From: Dyadobacter sp. CY261
GTDB taxonomy: Bacteria > Bacteroidota > Bacteroidia > Cytophagales > Spirosomataceae
NCBI RefSeq assembly: GCF_021440085.1
Contig: NZ_JAKCPW010000009.1
Coordinates: forward strand, 303,080-367,079
DNA: 64,000 bases
Direction: 5' to 3'
The notes under the pieces: model-generated
Told to the model about the DNA's origin: nothing
The model's database searches: none
The model's input: the letters and a program-made list of their open reading frames with translations, nothing else
Made by a program: the position numbers and the translations under genes
In this document: positions 34,069 to 42,505 of the stretch, piece by piece
How the letters are laid out: each line of letters opens with the position of its first letter
How positions within the stretch are numbered: the stretch's first letter is position 1

Positions 34069-35429
34069 TATTTTTCGATTTTATAATATAAAGTCTTCCG
34101 GTCGATGTTGAGCAACTTGGCAGCTTTACTTTTGTTATAGCGCACCTCTTGCAAAACTTTTTCAATCATCTCCTTCTCGTGTGTTTCCTGTAAAGCTTTG
34201 AGATCCGATCCAGGCGCTGGTTTCTGCTGATCTTCCATCGCTGTGATCATTTCCGGGGGTAATGCGCTCAATGTTGCCACTTCCTCTTTTGAAAGTAATA
34301 CCAACCGTTTGATCACATTGTTCAGCTCCCGCAGGTTACCTGGCCAGTCGTATTTTTGAAACACATCCATCACCTCCTTTGAAAGCTCCCTCACATTCCT
34401 GTCTAGCTCTTCATTAGCTTTATCCACAAAATGTTGTATAAACAGCGGCAGATCTTCACCTCGCTTGCGTAATGCGGGAACTTCGATCTTGAATTCGTTC
34501 AAACGGTGGTAAAGATCCTCGCGAAAATCTCCCGCGGCGGCACTCGACATCAGGTCCTCATTCGTTGCCGCGATCAGCCTTACGTCAACCTTAACTTGCT
34601 GTGTACTTCCGATGGGAACGATTATGCGCTCCTGCAATGCCCGGAGCAGCTTTATTTGCACGTCGTAACTAAGGTTACCGATCTCATCAAGGAAAAGGGT
34701 ACCACCGTCGGCCGCCTCAAACTGTCCTATTTTGTCTTGTAACGCACCGGTAAATGCGCCTTTTTTATGACCGAACAGCTCGCTCGCTGCCAAATCTTTG
34801 GAAAGAGAACCACAGTCGATCGCTACAAAAGGTCCATCGGCGCGCTTGCTTAAGCGGTGGATCGACTTCGCTACATGTTCCTTCCCCGTCCCACTCTCAC
34901 CCTGAATGATCACCGACATGTCGGTGGGCGCTACCAGCCGTACGTATTCGAATAGTTGCTTGGCAATTTTGCTTCTGCCTTCGATATAATCAAGTGACTG
35001 TTTGTCGGCCTTTGCATTGCTTTTGGCCTTCGGTGCCGTTTTAACACTCGTAACCTCTCCCTTATTTAACGCCTCTCTCAGTACCATAAGCAGTTCTTCC
35101 GGATTCACCGGTTTAGTAATATAGTCGAACGCCCCGATCTGCATGGCGGTCACTGCGGTGCGGACATCATGAAAGCTAGTCATAATGAATGCCGGTGTGC
35201 GGTTACCCTCGCTCCTGAGCGTCTTGAGGAAATCCACAGAGTTACCGTCGGGCAGGCGGTAATCAAGCATCAGTACTTCAAACGGTCCATCGGTGGCATT
35301 TTTGCCGAGGGCCTCTCTCGCCTCTTTAATATTTGTGCAACCTTTTACCTGATGACCATGCTTGCCGAGAAAATTGGTGAGCAACTTTGAGAATGTAGAA
35401 TCGTCTTCAACGAGGAGCAGATGAGCCAT
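34056..35429 (-). CDS. NtrC-family sigma-54-dependent response regulator
   Basis: 457 residues: receiver domain with Asp56 (LMLDYRLPDG), AAA+ domain with Walker A GESGTGKE (177-184), the sigma-54 contact loop GAFTGA (224-229), Walker B GGTLFLDEIG (241-251), and a Fis-type helix-turn-helix at the C-terminus (RYNKSKAAKLLNIDRKTL). It should activate sigma-54 promoters when phosphorylated. It converges on the hybrid kinase gene with a 13-base overlap of the ends, and its target genes are unknown. The most likely phosphodonor is the neighbouring HPt domain. Confidence 0.95.
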   Translation of the reverse strand: MAHLLLVEDDSTFSKLLTNFLGKHGHQVKGCTNIKEAREALGKNATDGPFEVLMLDYRLPDGNSVDFLKTLRSEGNRTPAFIMTSFHDVRTAVTAMQIGAFDYITKPVNPEELLMVLREALNKGEVTSVKTAPKAKSNAKADKQSLDYIEGRSKIAKQLFEYVRLVAPTDMSVIIQGESGTGKEHVAKSIHRLSKRADGPFVAIDCGSLSKDLAASELFGHKKGAFTGALQDKIGQFEAADGGTLFLDEIGNLSYDVQIKLLRALQERIIVPIGSTQQVKVDVRLIAATNEDLMSSAAAGDFREDLYHRLNEFKIEVPALRKRGEDLPLFIQHFVDKANEELDRNVRELSKEVMDVFQKYDWPGNLRELNNVIKRLVLLSKEEVATLSALPPEMITAMEDQQKPAPGSDLKALQETHEKEMIEKVLQEVRYNKSKAAKLLNIDRKTLYYKIEKYHIE

Positions 35430-35502
35430 GGGTGATACTATTTCAAAAAATAAATATTAATTAACGAGTGGGCTAAATGTAAAATTACAAAAAACAAACA
35501 CC

Positions 35503-35530
35503 AAAAAGCCGGAGATGTCTCCGGCTTTTC
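35503..35530 (-). terminator. Palindromic terminator
   Basis: AAAAGCCGGAG pairs with CTCCGGCTTTT around a 4-base loop. It lies 38 bases after the stop of the small secreted gene at 35569-35886 on the minus strand; it also works on the plus strand. Confidence 0.85.
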
Positions 35531-35568
35531 ATTATGAGCCTGTTAGGAGCCAGGAAGGCAACCGCTTT

Positions 35569-35886
35569 TTAGTCAATTTTCTTCCCGTACTTGTCCAGAT
35601 TTAACGTAGATGTTTCCTCCGCTCTCTTGATATTGATTTCGTAATACTGTGAATTGTCGTCACGTGTGACCAGATACGCACTGGTTACCTTCCATTCCGA
35701 ATAGGAACCAGCCAATGTGCTTTTCACCGGCTCAGGAAGATCTTCGGGCCTCACGGTCACTTTGCTTTGTTCAGCAACAACGACTATGTACGTCGAAGAT
35801 TGTCTGGCGGCATCAACATTCGTTATAGCGGCGAGCAGCAAGAGGGCGATGGCTATCGGAGTTATTCGCATAATCGATCGGGGCAT
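35569..35886 (-). CDS. Small secreted protein, possibly PepSY-like
   Basis: 105 residues with a signal peptide (MRITPIAIALLLLAAITNVDA). The mature part resembles the PepSY/BLIP-like fold often found in Bacteroidota small secreted proteins (VRPEDLPEPVKSTLAGSYSEW, YYEINIKRAEETSTLNLDKYGK). It has no catalytic motif. It is a single gene with its own terminator. A second ATG at 35871 (MRITP) is equally possible as start. The function is unknown. Confidence 0.65.
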   Translation of the reverse strand: MPRSIMRITPIAIALLLLAAITNVDAARQSSTYIVVVAEQSKVTVRPEDLPEPVKSTLAGSYSEWKVTSAYLVTRDDNSQYYEINIKRAEETSTLNLDKYGKKID

Positions 35887-36125
35887 TTAATTTTTACTGT
35901 AAACTGAAAAGATATTCGTGCCAATGGAAGTTAACCACAAAAAAAGTTGATTATCAGATATTAACCAATTTTTGTTTCCGACGGCGTAGTCGGAATGAAA
36001 GGGATCTGTACCTCAGGTTGTGGAATTTCACATCAATATGCGAAATTCAATAATAATTTTGCCTATTCATCAATATCTTATTACATCAACTAAAAAAAAT
36101 TCAAAATTTTTTAGAAAATAATTTC

Positions 36126-36154
36126 TTTGTTAAGAACACTTTCCCTTATATTTG
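36126..36154 (+). promoter_or_regulatory. Bacteroidota-type promoter
   Basis: TTTG at 36126-36129 and TATATTTG at 36147-36154 fit the -33 and -7 (TAnnTTTG) elements with a 17-base spacer. No ORF follows; the next feature is a terminator at 36295. Confidence 0.65.
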
Positions 36155-36159
36155 CGTAG

Positions 36160-36326
36160 AAATTATTTAAGTACTGAAAGTAGCACAAATACTACACACG
36201 GCTGGAATTTAACGCTATACATTCATGCATTGAATTATATCTCAGGCATTTATTACTCAACGTTATTTAATAGAATCATCGGTTAGTTTGAAACAAAAAG
36301 AGTCCTCTAAAAGGGACTCTTTTTGT
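36160..36326 (+). ncRNA. Candidate small RNA, about 165 bases
   Basis: Bounded by the promoter at 36126-36154 and the terminator at 36295-36324. The only ATG-started frame I see inside is closed after one codon. Short pairings are visible (AGTA/TACT near the 5' end; an outer AACG/CGTT enclosing ATGC/GCAT). It lies in the 590-base gap between two genes, and the remaining 150 bases to the ferritin-like gene show nothing else. Alternatively it could be a leader of that gene with an early terminator. I do not recognise an Rfam family. Confidence 0.45.
36295..36325 (+). terminator. Strong rho-independent terminator
   Basis: AAAAAGAGTCC pairs with GGACTCTTTTT around an 8-base loop; the T-run is part of the 3' arm. 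No gene of its own lies upstream. Confidence 0.85.
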
Positions 36327-36478
36327 TTGTTCCCCCAACCCCTCCATTCTCCTATTCTCGCCTGTCCTTCATTCATCCCTTCCTCCCATCGATCTAAAGC
36401 AATCAAACATGCGTAGGTCTATAAAATCTATTAAACTCTTTCGAACACGCGGAGAGTGATTCAACAACCTTTATTGTT

Positions 36479-37201
36479 ATGAACAAACACACAGAAACGA
36501 AGAAAACCTCCGGCAAAGGAGAGGGGGAAATCACGTCGGTTGTCAACAGACGTTTGTTTTTGCGCTCAGCCGGTTTAGCCACATCATTGGGGACAATCGT
36601 AATCGCCGCAGGTTGCAACGACGACGACGACCCGATGATCCCAGGGTCAGGCGACACCGTCGACCTTGGCTCAGGAGACGTTGGCGTGCTTAACTATGCA
36701 TACGCTTTGGAACAACTGGAAGCCGCTTTCTACACACAGGTGATTGCTACGCCATACACGGGTATTACCGACGCGGAAAAAACAATCCTAACCGACATCC
36801 GCGACCACGAAATTATCCACCGCGATTTTTTCAAGGCTGCATTAGGTGACAAAGCCATTAAAGGACTGACCCCTAACTTCGCCGCCATCGACTTCACCAA
36901 GAAAGACGCGGTTTTGGGCGCTGCTAAATTATTCGAAGACACCGGCGTTGCCGCGTACAATGGTGCCGGGAAACTGCTTAAAGATCCCAATTACTTGTTA
37001 CTGGCCGGCAAAATCGTGTCGGTGGAAGCCCGCCATGCTGCGGTGATCCGCGACCTGATCAATCCTAAGTCTGCCGATTTCGCGGGTGACGATATCATCG
37101 ACGCCAACGGAATGGACAAGGCCGTTGCCCCTGCCGACATTCTTTCTGCCGTGAAAGGTTATGTAAAAGATACTATCACGGGTGCCAACGTAGGCAAGTA
37201 A
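36479..37201 (+). CDS. Tat-exported ferritin-like lipoprotein
   Basis: 240 residues. A twin-arginine motif (NRRLFLRSAG) is followed by a hydrophobic stretch and a lipobox-like AAGC near residue 44. From about residue 60 is a ferritin-like domain (Ferritin_2 type; ALEQLEAAFYTQV, DIRDHEIIHRDFFKAAL, VSVEARHAAVIRDL). The E-x-x-H pattern in two helices would bind metal, though many homologues have no proven enzyme role. The next gene, 26 bases later, is a second member of the family. The lipobox-like cysteine suggests an anchored protein. Confidence 0.82.
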   Translation: MNKHTETKKTSGKGEGEITSVVNRRLFLRSAGLATSLGTIVIAAGCNDDDDPMIPGSGDTVDLGSGDVGVLNYAYALEQLEAAFYTQVIATPYTGITDAEKTILTDIRDHEIIHRDFFKAALGDKAIKGLTPNFAAIDFTKKDAVLGAAKLFEDTGVAAYNGAGKLLKDPNYLLLAGKIVSVEARHAAVIRDLINPKSADFAGDDIIDANGMDKAVAPADILSAVKGYVKDTITGANVGK

Positions 37202-37227
37202 TTTCAACATATAAAGGATCACACAAC

Positions 37228-38019
37228 ATGGATATCTTCAAAATCATAGATAAGTTTCAGCAAATCGACGGTGACGCAGTGGGGCGTCTCGAATACGCAA
37301 CTCGCCGTCATTTTATGAACAGGGTGGGGAGCAAACTGGCCTCTGCCGCGATTCCGACCGCATTTGCGGCGATTGTGAACAAGGCATACGCACAATCGGC
37401 TAAGGCTGTGGATGTACTCAACTACGCCTTGACACTTGAATACCTCGAAGATGAGTTTTACAAAGCAGGTAATGCGGCTGCAAATCTGATCCCGGCGTCT
37501 GACAAGGCAATTTTTACGCAAATCGGTAAGCACGAAACGCAACACGTGGCATTCCTGGTAAAAGCATTGGGAACAAAAGCCATTGCCAAGCCGACATTCG
37601 ATTTCCAATATGGCGGCGCATTCGGCGATGTTTTTACCAACTACAAAACATTCGTTACCGTTTCGAGTGCGCTTGAAGACACCGGTGTGCGTGCATATAA
37701 GGGACAGGCCGGCGAACTGATCACCGATCCGCAAATCCTTGAATATGCATTGCAAGTGCATTCAGTGGAAGCACGCCATGCAGCAGTAGCCCGCAGATTG
37801 GCGGGAACATTGCTCGGAAACCCTGCCATGAAAGGCTGGATTACCGGCAAGGAAGGTGCGGTAGCAGCGATTTACGCAGGCGAGGAAAACATGATGCAAG
37901 GCGGAAAAGATCTGAAAGGTCTTGCCTCCAAGTCGGATGCGGCCATTACCGAGGCATTCGATGAACCATTATCAAAAGAAGCGGTACTGGCCATTGCCGG
38001 GCCGTTCATCAAAAAATAA
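37228..38019 (+). CDS. Tat-exported ferritin-like protein
   Basis: 263 residues. The twin-arginine motif (TRRHFMNRVG) and a hydrophobic stretch end at AYAQS. The ferritin-like domain follows (ALTLEYLEDEFYKAG, GKHETQHVAFLVKAL, VHSVEARHAAVARRLAG). It is a partner or paralogue of the preceding gene (26-base gap). The pair is found in Cytophagales and other Bacteroidota; its role is not established. A terminator at 38115-38144 ends the unit. Confidence 0.82.
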   Translation: MDIFKIIDKFQQIDGDAVGRLEYATRRHFMNRVGSKLASAAIPTAFAAIVNKAYAQSAKAVDVLNYALTLEYLEDEFYKAGNAAANLIPASDKAIFTQIGKHETQHVAFLVKALGTKAIAKPTFDFQYGGAFGDVFTNYKTFVTVSSALEDTGVRAYKGQAGELITDPQILEYALQVHSVEARHAAVARRLAGTLLGNPAMKGWITGKEGAVAAIYAGEENMMQGGKDLKGLASKSDAAITEAFDEPLSKEAVLAIAGPFIKK

Positions 38020-38114
38020 TCACACGCATTATCGTAAACTTTCCCTGTTGGCATATACATGCACTTTTAAGTGAGTAAAGTTCGAAGTGCAACCGACACA
38101 CTATTATGAATGAG

Positions 38115-38144
38115 GAGGTTACCATTACTGGTAACCTCTTTTTT
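38115..38144 (+). terminator. Rho-independent terminator
   Basis: GAGGTTACC pairs with GGTAACCTC around a 6-base loop, followed by TTTTTT. It ends the ferritin-like gene pair. Confidence 0.9.
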
Positions 38145-38200
38145 GCGGTAAACCACCCGAATTGTGTCTGATTTAATGTTTTAAAGCCATGTGGTTTATG

Positions 38201-38208
38201 TAAATTTG
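38201..38208 (+). promoter_or_regulatory. Promoter -7 box of the sulfite-dehydrogenase gene
   Basis: TAAATTTG fits TAnnTTTG. A transcription start about 5-8 bases later would fall on or next to the ATG at 38215, so the ATG at 38245 is the better translation start. No clear -33 TTG lies at the usual distance. Confidence 0.4.
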
Positions 38209-38244
38209 GGATGAATGTCTTACAAGTTTTTCCTGAACCAGTTG

Positions 38245-39477
38245 ATGAATTCCGAATTGAACAGAAGAGATTTTCTCAAACAGGGCAGCCTCACGGCCCT
38301 GGCCACGACCATCGGCAGCCAGATCGTTTTTGCAAAGCACATGCCTGTGGGCTATCGCCCATTGCTCCTTGATGAAAAGGATGCATTAAAAGGCAAGGAT
38401 ATCGAAATGATCGTGCAGGGCGACAAACCCTGGAACGTGGAATCACCAGTACATTTGCTCGACGACCGCATTACCCCGGTAGAGAAAATGTTCATCCGCA
38501 ACAACGGGCTTATTCCCGAGAAAATCGATGTGTCCACCTGGACGCTGACCATCGACGGCGAGTCTGTAAAAGCTCCTAAAACCTACTCGCTGGCCGACCT
38601 TAAAAAGAATTTCAAACAATACACTTACCAGCTTGTACTTGAATGCGGCGGTAATGGGCGCTCGGGCTACCAGCCGCAAGCTTCGGGTAACCAGTGGGGC
38701 CAGGGGGCCGTGCATTGTGCACAATGGACGGGCGTAAGGCTTAAAGATATTTTAAATGATGCAGGCATTAAGAATGACGCCGTATATATAGGATACCATG
38801 GTAAGGACCTGCATTTAAGTCGGGACCCTAAAAAAGAACCCATTTCGCGCGGCGTACCCATCGCAAAAGCCATGGAAGACGAAACGTTGATCGCCTGGCA
38901 AATGAACGGCAAAGACATTCCGGAATTTCACGGCTATCCGCTTCGGCTCGTGATTGGCGGCTGGCCAGCTTCGGTTTCAGGCAAATGGCTAACCGGAATT
39001 TCGGTGCGTAACAAGGTACATGATGGCGCAAAAATGGAAGGCCACAGCTACAAAATGCCTAAAAACCCTGTTGCTCCCGGCACTGACATTCCGGCAACCG
39101 ATGAATATTACAAAATTATCGAATCGATGCCGGTGAAATCGCTGATTACCTATCCCAAATCCGGCGCGACGATCGGATCCGGCACGGACCTCGCGTTGCG
39201 CGGGCATGCGTGGGCCGGAGATCATTCCGTCAAAAAAGTGGAAGTTTCCATTGATTTCGGCGCGACATGGAAGGAATGCAAGCTCGAAGCCCCGGTAAAT
39301 CGCCTTGCCTGGCAACATTGGAATACCGAAATCAAATTCCCGGTAAATGGCTACTATGAAATTTGGGTTAAGGCCACAGACAATAAAGGCAATGCCCAAC
39401 CCATGCTCATACCAGCCTGGAACCCGGGTGGGTATCTGAACAACGCCTGCGAAAGGATCGCCGTTAAGGTGGGTTAA
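38245..39477 (+). CDS. Sulfite-oxidase-family molybdopterin oxidoreductase, Tat-exported
   Basis: 410 residues from the ATG at 38245 (MNSELNRRDFLKQ), chosen from the -7 box at 38201-38208; the longer frame from 38215 is possible. A twin-arginine motif (NRRDFLKQG) leads a hydrophobic stretch. The molybdopterin domain has the cysteine ligand in LECGGNGRSGY (Cys134 from this start). A C-terminal Ig-like dimerisation domain follows (KKVEVSIDFGATWKEC). The family includes SorA/SoxC and oxidises sulfite or a related substrate in the periplasm. A cytochrome c follows 35 bases later and should take the electrons. Confidence 0.88.
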   Translation: MNSELNRRDFLKQGSLTALATTIGSQIVFAKHMPVGYRPLLLDEKDALKGKDIEMIVQGDKPWNVESPVHLLDDRITPVEKMFIRNNGLIPEKIDVSTWTLTIDGESVKAPKTYSLADLKKNFKQYTYQLVLECGGNGRSGYQPQASGNQWGQGAVHCAQWTGVRLKDILNDAGIKNDAVYIGYHGKDLHLSRDPKKEPISRGVPIAKAMEDETLIAWQMNGKDIPEFHGYPLRLVIGGWPASVSGKWLTGISVRNKVHDGAKMEGHSYKMPKNPVAPGTDIPATDEYYKIIESMPVKSLITYPKSGATIGSGTDLALRGHAWAGDHSVKKVEVSIDFGATWKECKLEAPVNRLAWQHWNTEIKFPVNGYYEIWVKATDNKGNAQPMLIPAWNPGGYLNNACERIAVKVG

Positions 39478-39512
39478 TGCGAAAATAATGCTTTCCGGCA
39501 AATCTGATATCT

Positions 39513-39905
39513 ATGAAAATCCTATTGATTGCCTTGCTCGGGCTGGGCATTATTTCACAAACCCTGCCCGAAACATCGTTAACCAACGCGAATGTGGCTG
39601 CAATGCCAGCCGACACGACGAAGAAAGACCCCGAAACAGGCCTGATCGTGGACGAAAACCTGTATATGGTGAAAGCGCAATGCACTAACTGCCATTCCAC
39701 AAAGCTGATTATCGCCAACCGCTTCACACGCGATGGCTGGAAACAGAAGATACGCTGGATGCAGGCCAACCACAACCTCTGGGAGCTAGGTGACGCCGAA
39801 AAGCCGGTGCTCGATTATCTGGAAAAAAATTACTCGCCAACTGCCTCAGTGGCAAGGAGAGCGCCTTTGAAGGACATTAAGTGGTACAAGCTGGATCAGA
39901 ACTGA
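39513..39905 (+). CDS. Monohaem cytochrome c, partner of the molybdoenzyme
   Basis: 130 residues with a signal peptide (MKILLIALLGLGIISQ). The haem site CTNCH lies at residues 57-61 (VKAQCTNCHSTKL). The sequence after it (FTRDGWKQKIRWMQANHNLW) includes a Met for the sixth haem ligand. This matches the small cytochrome of SorAB-like sulfite dehydrogenases. Its position directly after the molybdoenzyme gene supports the pair as one electron-transfer unit. Confidence 0.85.
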   Translation: MKILLIALLGLGIISQTLPETSLTNANVAAMPADTTKKDPETGLIVDENLYMVKAQCTNCHSTKLIIANRFTRDGWKQKIRWMQANHNLWELGDAEKPVLDYLEKNYSPTASVARRAPLKDIKWYKLDQN

Positions 39906-39948
39906 TCGGAAACAATACCTATCTTTGGGTATTCAAAACTTATCATCC

Positions 39949-40524
39949 GTGCGCGTGCCTGCTTTCCGCTTCCTGATTCCCCGAGTTGTATTTTCCTGCC
40001 TGTTGTTCCTCATTTTTACAACCACCCCGACAATGCTCGCCTCGTGTGTGCTGACGTCGGAGGAAGGCCAGCAGTTTGGCAGCAACATTGATTTACCTAA
40101 CCCGCTCAAAGCCGAAGTTATAGGTATTCAGGACGGTGACACGATTGAGTTGAAATTTATTTATTCCGGCAAAAAAGCGGGACGGAGAATGGGTAAGCCG
40201 GTCAGGATACGCTTTTTGCACATCAATTGCCCCGAACGCGGTATGCCGTTTTACAAAAACGCGAAGCAGTTTACGAGCGAAAAATGTTTCCGGAAAGTAG
40301 TGAGTATCCGTCACAAAGGTGAATTTGATAAATATGGCCGCCTGTTGGGCGAAATAGTATTGCCCGATGGCAAGATCTTGAATAAAGAACTTGTAAAAAA
40401 AGGCCTTGCGGTGCATTTTAAGAAATATTCGAAAGACCAGGAATACGCAGCCCTCGAAATAGCCGCAGAAAAACAAAAAGTAGGTATTTGGAGTCAGCCA
40501 GGAATGGTACTTGGACATTTATAG
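39949..40524 (+). CDS. Thermonuclease (SNase) family nuclease
   Basis: 191 residues from the GTG at 39949; a TTG at 39925 is also open. A hydrophobic stretch (FLIPRVVFSCLLFLIFTTT) is followed by LASC, so it may be a lipoprotein. The SNase fold is clear: VIGIQDGDTIELKFI, RIRFLHINCPERGMPF, SIRHKGEFDKYGRLLGEI and KKGLAVHFKKYSKDQEY. The catalytic Arg/Glu/Arg of the family are present (R in VRIRFLH, E in CPERG, R in DKYGRL). It cleaves DNA or RNA in the periplasm or outside. It lies 43 bases after the cytochrome gene. Confidence 0.88.
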   Translation: MRVPAFRFLIPRVVFSCLLFLIFTTTPTMLASCVLTSEEGQQFGSNIDLPNPLKAEVIGIQDGDTIELKFIYSGKKAGRRMGKPVRIRFLHINCPERGMPFYKNAKQFTSEKCFRKVVSIRHKGEFDKYGRLLGEIVLPDGKILNKELVKKGLAVHFKKYSKDQEYAALEIAAEKQKVGIWSQPGMVLGHL

Positions 40525-40529
40525 AAATT

Positions 40530-41195
40530 ATGGAGCATTCGTCGGTCGCATTTTTTCAGATACTTTACCAGCATGAAACTTTGTTTCAACTGGAAGATCG
40601 CGCGCGGCCCCAAGACGCAACTTCAGAGGAAATAACCGAGCCCGAACTTCCCATACCGACGCCCGCCACCGTGCAGGCAGATGTTCCCACATTGCCAGCC
40701 ACGCCCGCTATCCCGGCATCAGCATTACCACCCGCTCCTGCGATTCTCGTGCAGCCACCGGCTACACCAGTACCAAGTCCAGCCGCCACTCCTCCACAAG
40801 CTACCGTTCCCGCATTCCCGGCGTTGAAACATAAAGTGCTGGTGCTGGTGGACGAACAGAAGCAAACGGACATGATCATGTCCGAAGCGTTGTTCCTCGA
40901 CAATATCCTGAAAGCAGTTGGTCATTCGCTGGAAACAAGCGACGTCCTGAACTTCAGTTTTATGCCCGGGCAAGATGCGCGCACGGTGCTTTCAGGTAAA
41001 AAGACAAATTTCTTCATCTCTTTCGGAGTACCGCTGATCAAGCTCCATCTGGATCTCCTGCTGGTGCCCTACACTCCCAAAATGGTCGAGGGCGTATGGT
41101 TCCTCCTCGTGGACCCGCTGGTCGTGATCGAAGCCGACCGTAATTTGAAGAAAAAGCTCTGGCAAGCTTTACAGAAGATGTTCGAAATGTCCTAA
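40530..41195 (+). CDS. Pro/Ala-linker protein of unknown function, possible HolD-like domain
   Basis: 221 residues from the ATG at 40530, which starts 5 bases after the nuclease stop; a TTG at 40488 is also in frame. A short helix (VAFFQILYQHETLFQLED) is followed by about 60 residues of Pro, Ala and Thr (a flexible linker), then a 120-residue C-terminal domain: HKVLVLVDEQKQTDMIM, FLDNILKAVGHSL, FFISFGVPLIKLH, DPLVVIEADRNLKKKLW. The last part looks like the psi subunit (HolD) of DNA polymerase III, with the same order of a strand, a helix, F-G-x-P-L and K-x-x-L-W. This is my reading, not a proven homology. Confidence 0.6.
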   Translation: MEHSSVAFFQILYQHETLFQLEDRARPQDATSEEITEPELPIPTPATVQADVPTLPATPAIPASALPPAPAILVQPPATPVPSPAATPPQATVPAFPALKHKVLVLVDEQKQTDMIMSEALFLDNILKAVGHSLETSDVLNFSFMPGQDARTVLSGKKTNFFISFGVPLIKLHLDLLLVPYTPKMVEGVWFLLVDPLVVIEADRNLKKKLWQALQKMFEMS

Positions 41196-41282
41196 TTCCG
41201 AGGGACTTACCTTTTTTAATAGCCGGTCATCACAATATTATAGTGATTTTGTTTGTTTTCATGGATAATCGCAGGCTAACCC

Positions 41283-42425
41283 ATGAAAACTATGGCCAAA
41301 CTGACTGAATTAATTGCCGGCTGGTTTCGTCCGAAAGAGTCCGACGAAAACCAATTCTATGACGATGAGCCTGTTGAGGCCAACGACACCCCTACCCAAT
41401 CAGTGGAACAAAATCAGATCAATCAAACACCCGTTGTCGAAACAAGGCAACCAGTAACCGCGACCTTGTCGCAACCGCTCTCCGAAGTAAAAGAACTCCC
41501 CAAAGTGGAAGTACCGATCCCTTACTGGCTCGAAGACGAAGATACATTGCGCGATGAAGGTGTGCTATTCGGGCTTTCGGAATCGGACCCAAATGAGAAA
41601 ACCGATATTATCCATAAATACTTCTCTAATCTGGCCGCCTCTCATATTGCGAATATCGAGCAGCATAATGAGCGCATTCAGGAACTGAACCTGTTTATCG
41701 GTCAGAAAAACAACCGGATCGACGAATTGCAGGAACGCTTGAAAAACCCAGGCGCACGTGCCGAAGGCGAGCATCAGCTCCCGCGAACACTCATAGGTAT
41801 CACATTGTGCGCGGCCATGTGCGTGGGCAACTTCTTTCTGATCCGCGAGTCGCTGAAACCCGCGTTTGCCGATAACTCCTGGATTGCGCTGGGCGTGTTC
41901 CTCGCCGGGATGTTTAGTCTCTTTGGTCGCATCTCCCTTTTCCACGACACCGATTCGAAAGTGACTTGGAAATCGCTGCTGGAAGAGACCGGGTTACCAT
42001 TTGCAGCGACATTGTTTGTGTTTGCCAACGTGATCACGTACCAAACCTGGTGGCAGGCGTTTGCATTGTTTGTGTTCGTGTTTTTTCTCTTCCTTTTTGC
42101 AGGAAAACTATTGCTCAGTAACATTACCGTATTGCGCAATGACTTGAAGATCTGGTTAAATATTCGTCGCGACCGCCAGGATTATGTTGAAAATAACTAC
42201 AACTGGGAAGCGGAATGCCAGAATTTAGGGGAAGAAATCGATGCACTCCGCGTAAAAAAATGGCAGGTATTGCGTGAACAGAGCCATGCCGAGACCGAGC
42301 GTGACCGCCTTTTCGCGAAGCGGGATATGCTTATCAAGCTTTTTGAGAGCGAATTTTATCTTGCACGCCGCATGAAACACGAGCTGACAACCCGGCAGCT
42401 TAACCTGATCCAGAAAGGCAAATAA
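41283..42425 (+). CDS. Coiled-coil/four-TM membrane protein (first of pair)
   Basis: 380 residues. An acidic, Gln-rich N-terminus leads to a coiled coil at about 115-155 (ANIEQHNERIQELNLFIGQ). Four hydrophobic segments lie at about 170-190, 200-220, 240-258 and 262-283 (GITLCAAMCVGNFFLI; WIALGVFLAGMFSLFG; AATLFVFANVITYQTWW; ALFVFVFFLFLFAG). A second charged coiled coil runs from about 305 to the end (EECQ-like; EIDALRVKKWQVLREQSHAE). No known domain is visible. The next gene has the same layout, so they are likely partners or paralogues. Confidence 0.7.
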   Translation: MKTMAKLTELIAGWFRPKESDENQFYDDEPVEANDTPTQSVEQNQINQTPVVETRQPVTATLSQPLSEVKELPKVEVPIPYWLEDEDTLRDEGVLFGLSESDPNEKTDIIHKYFSNLAASHIANIEQHNERIQELNLFIGQKNNRIDELQERLKNPGARAEGEHQLPRTLIGITLCAAMCVGNFFLIRESLKPAFADNSWIALGVFLAGMFSLFGRISLFHDTDSKVTWKSLLEETGLPFAATLFVFANVITYQTWWQAFALFVFVFFLFLFAGKLLLSNITVLRNDLKIWLNIRRDRQDYVENNYNWEAECQNLGEEIDALRVKKWQVLREQSHAETERDRLFAKRDMLIKLFESEFYLARRMKHELTTRQLNLIQKGK

Positions 42426-42505
42426 AGGAGAAATGATGATCAGGAAGCGCCCTGATGGCGCGATTTTTTACCCAAACTCACATTCGATCAACCCTAATAC
42501 TGGTT

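Noticed and set aside
37219..37761. 180-residue ORF on the minus strand
   Set aside because: Antisense to the second ferritin-like gene; that gene has a Tat signal and conserved motifs, this does not.
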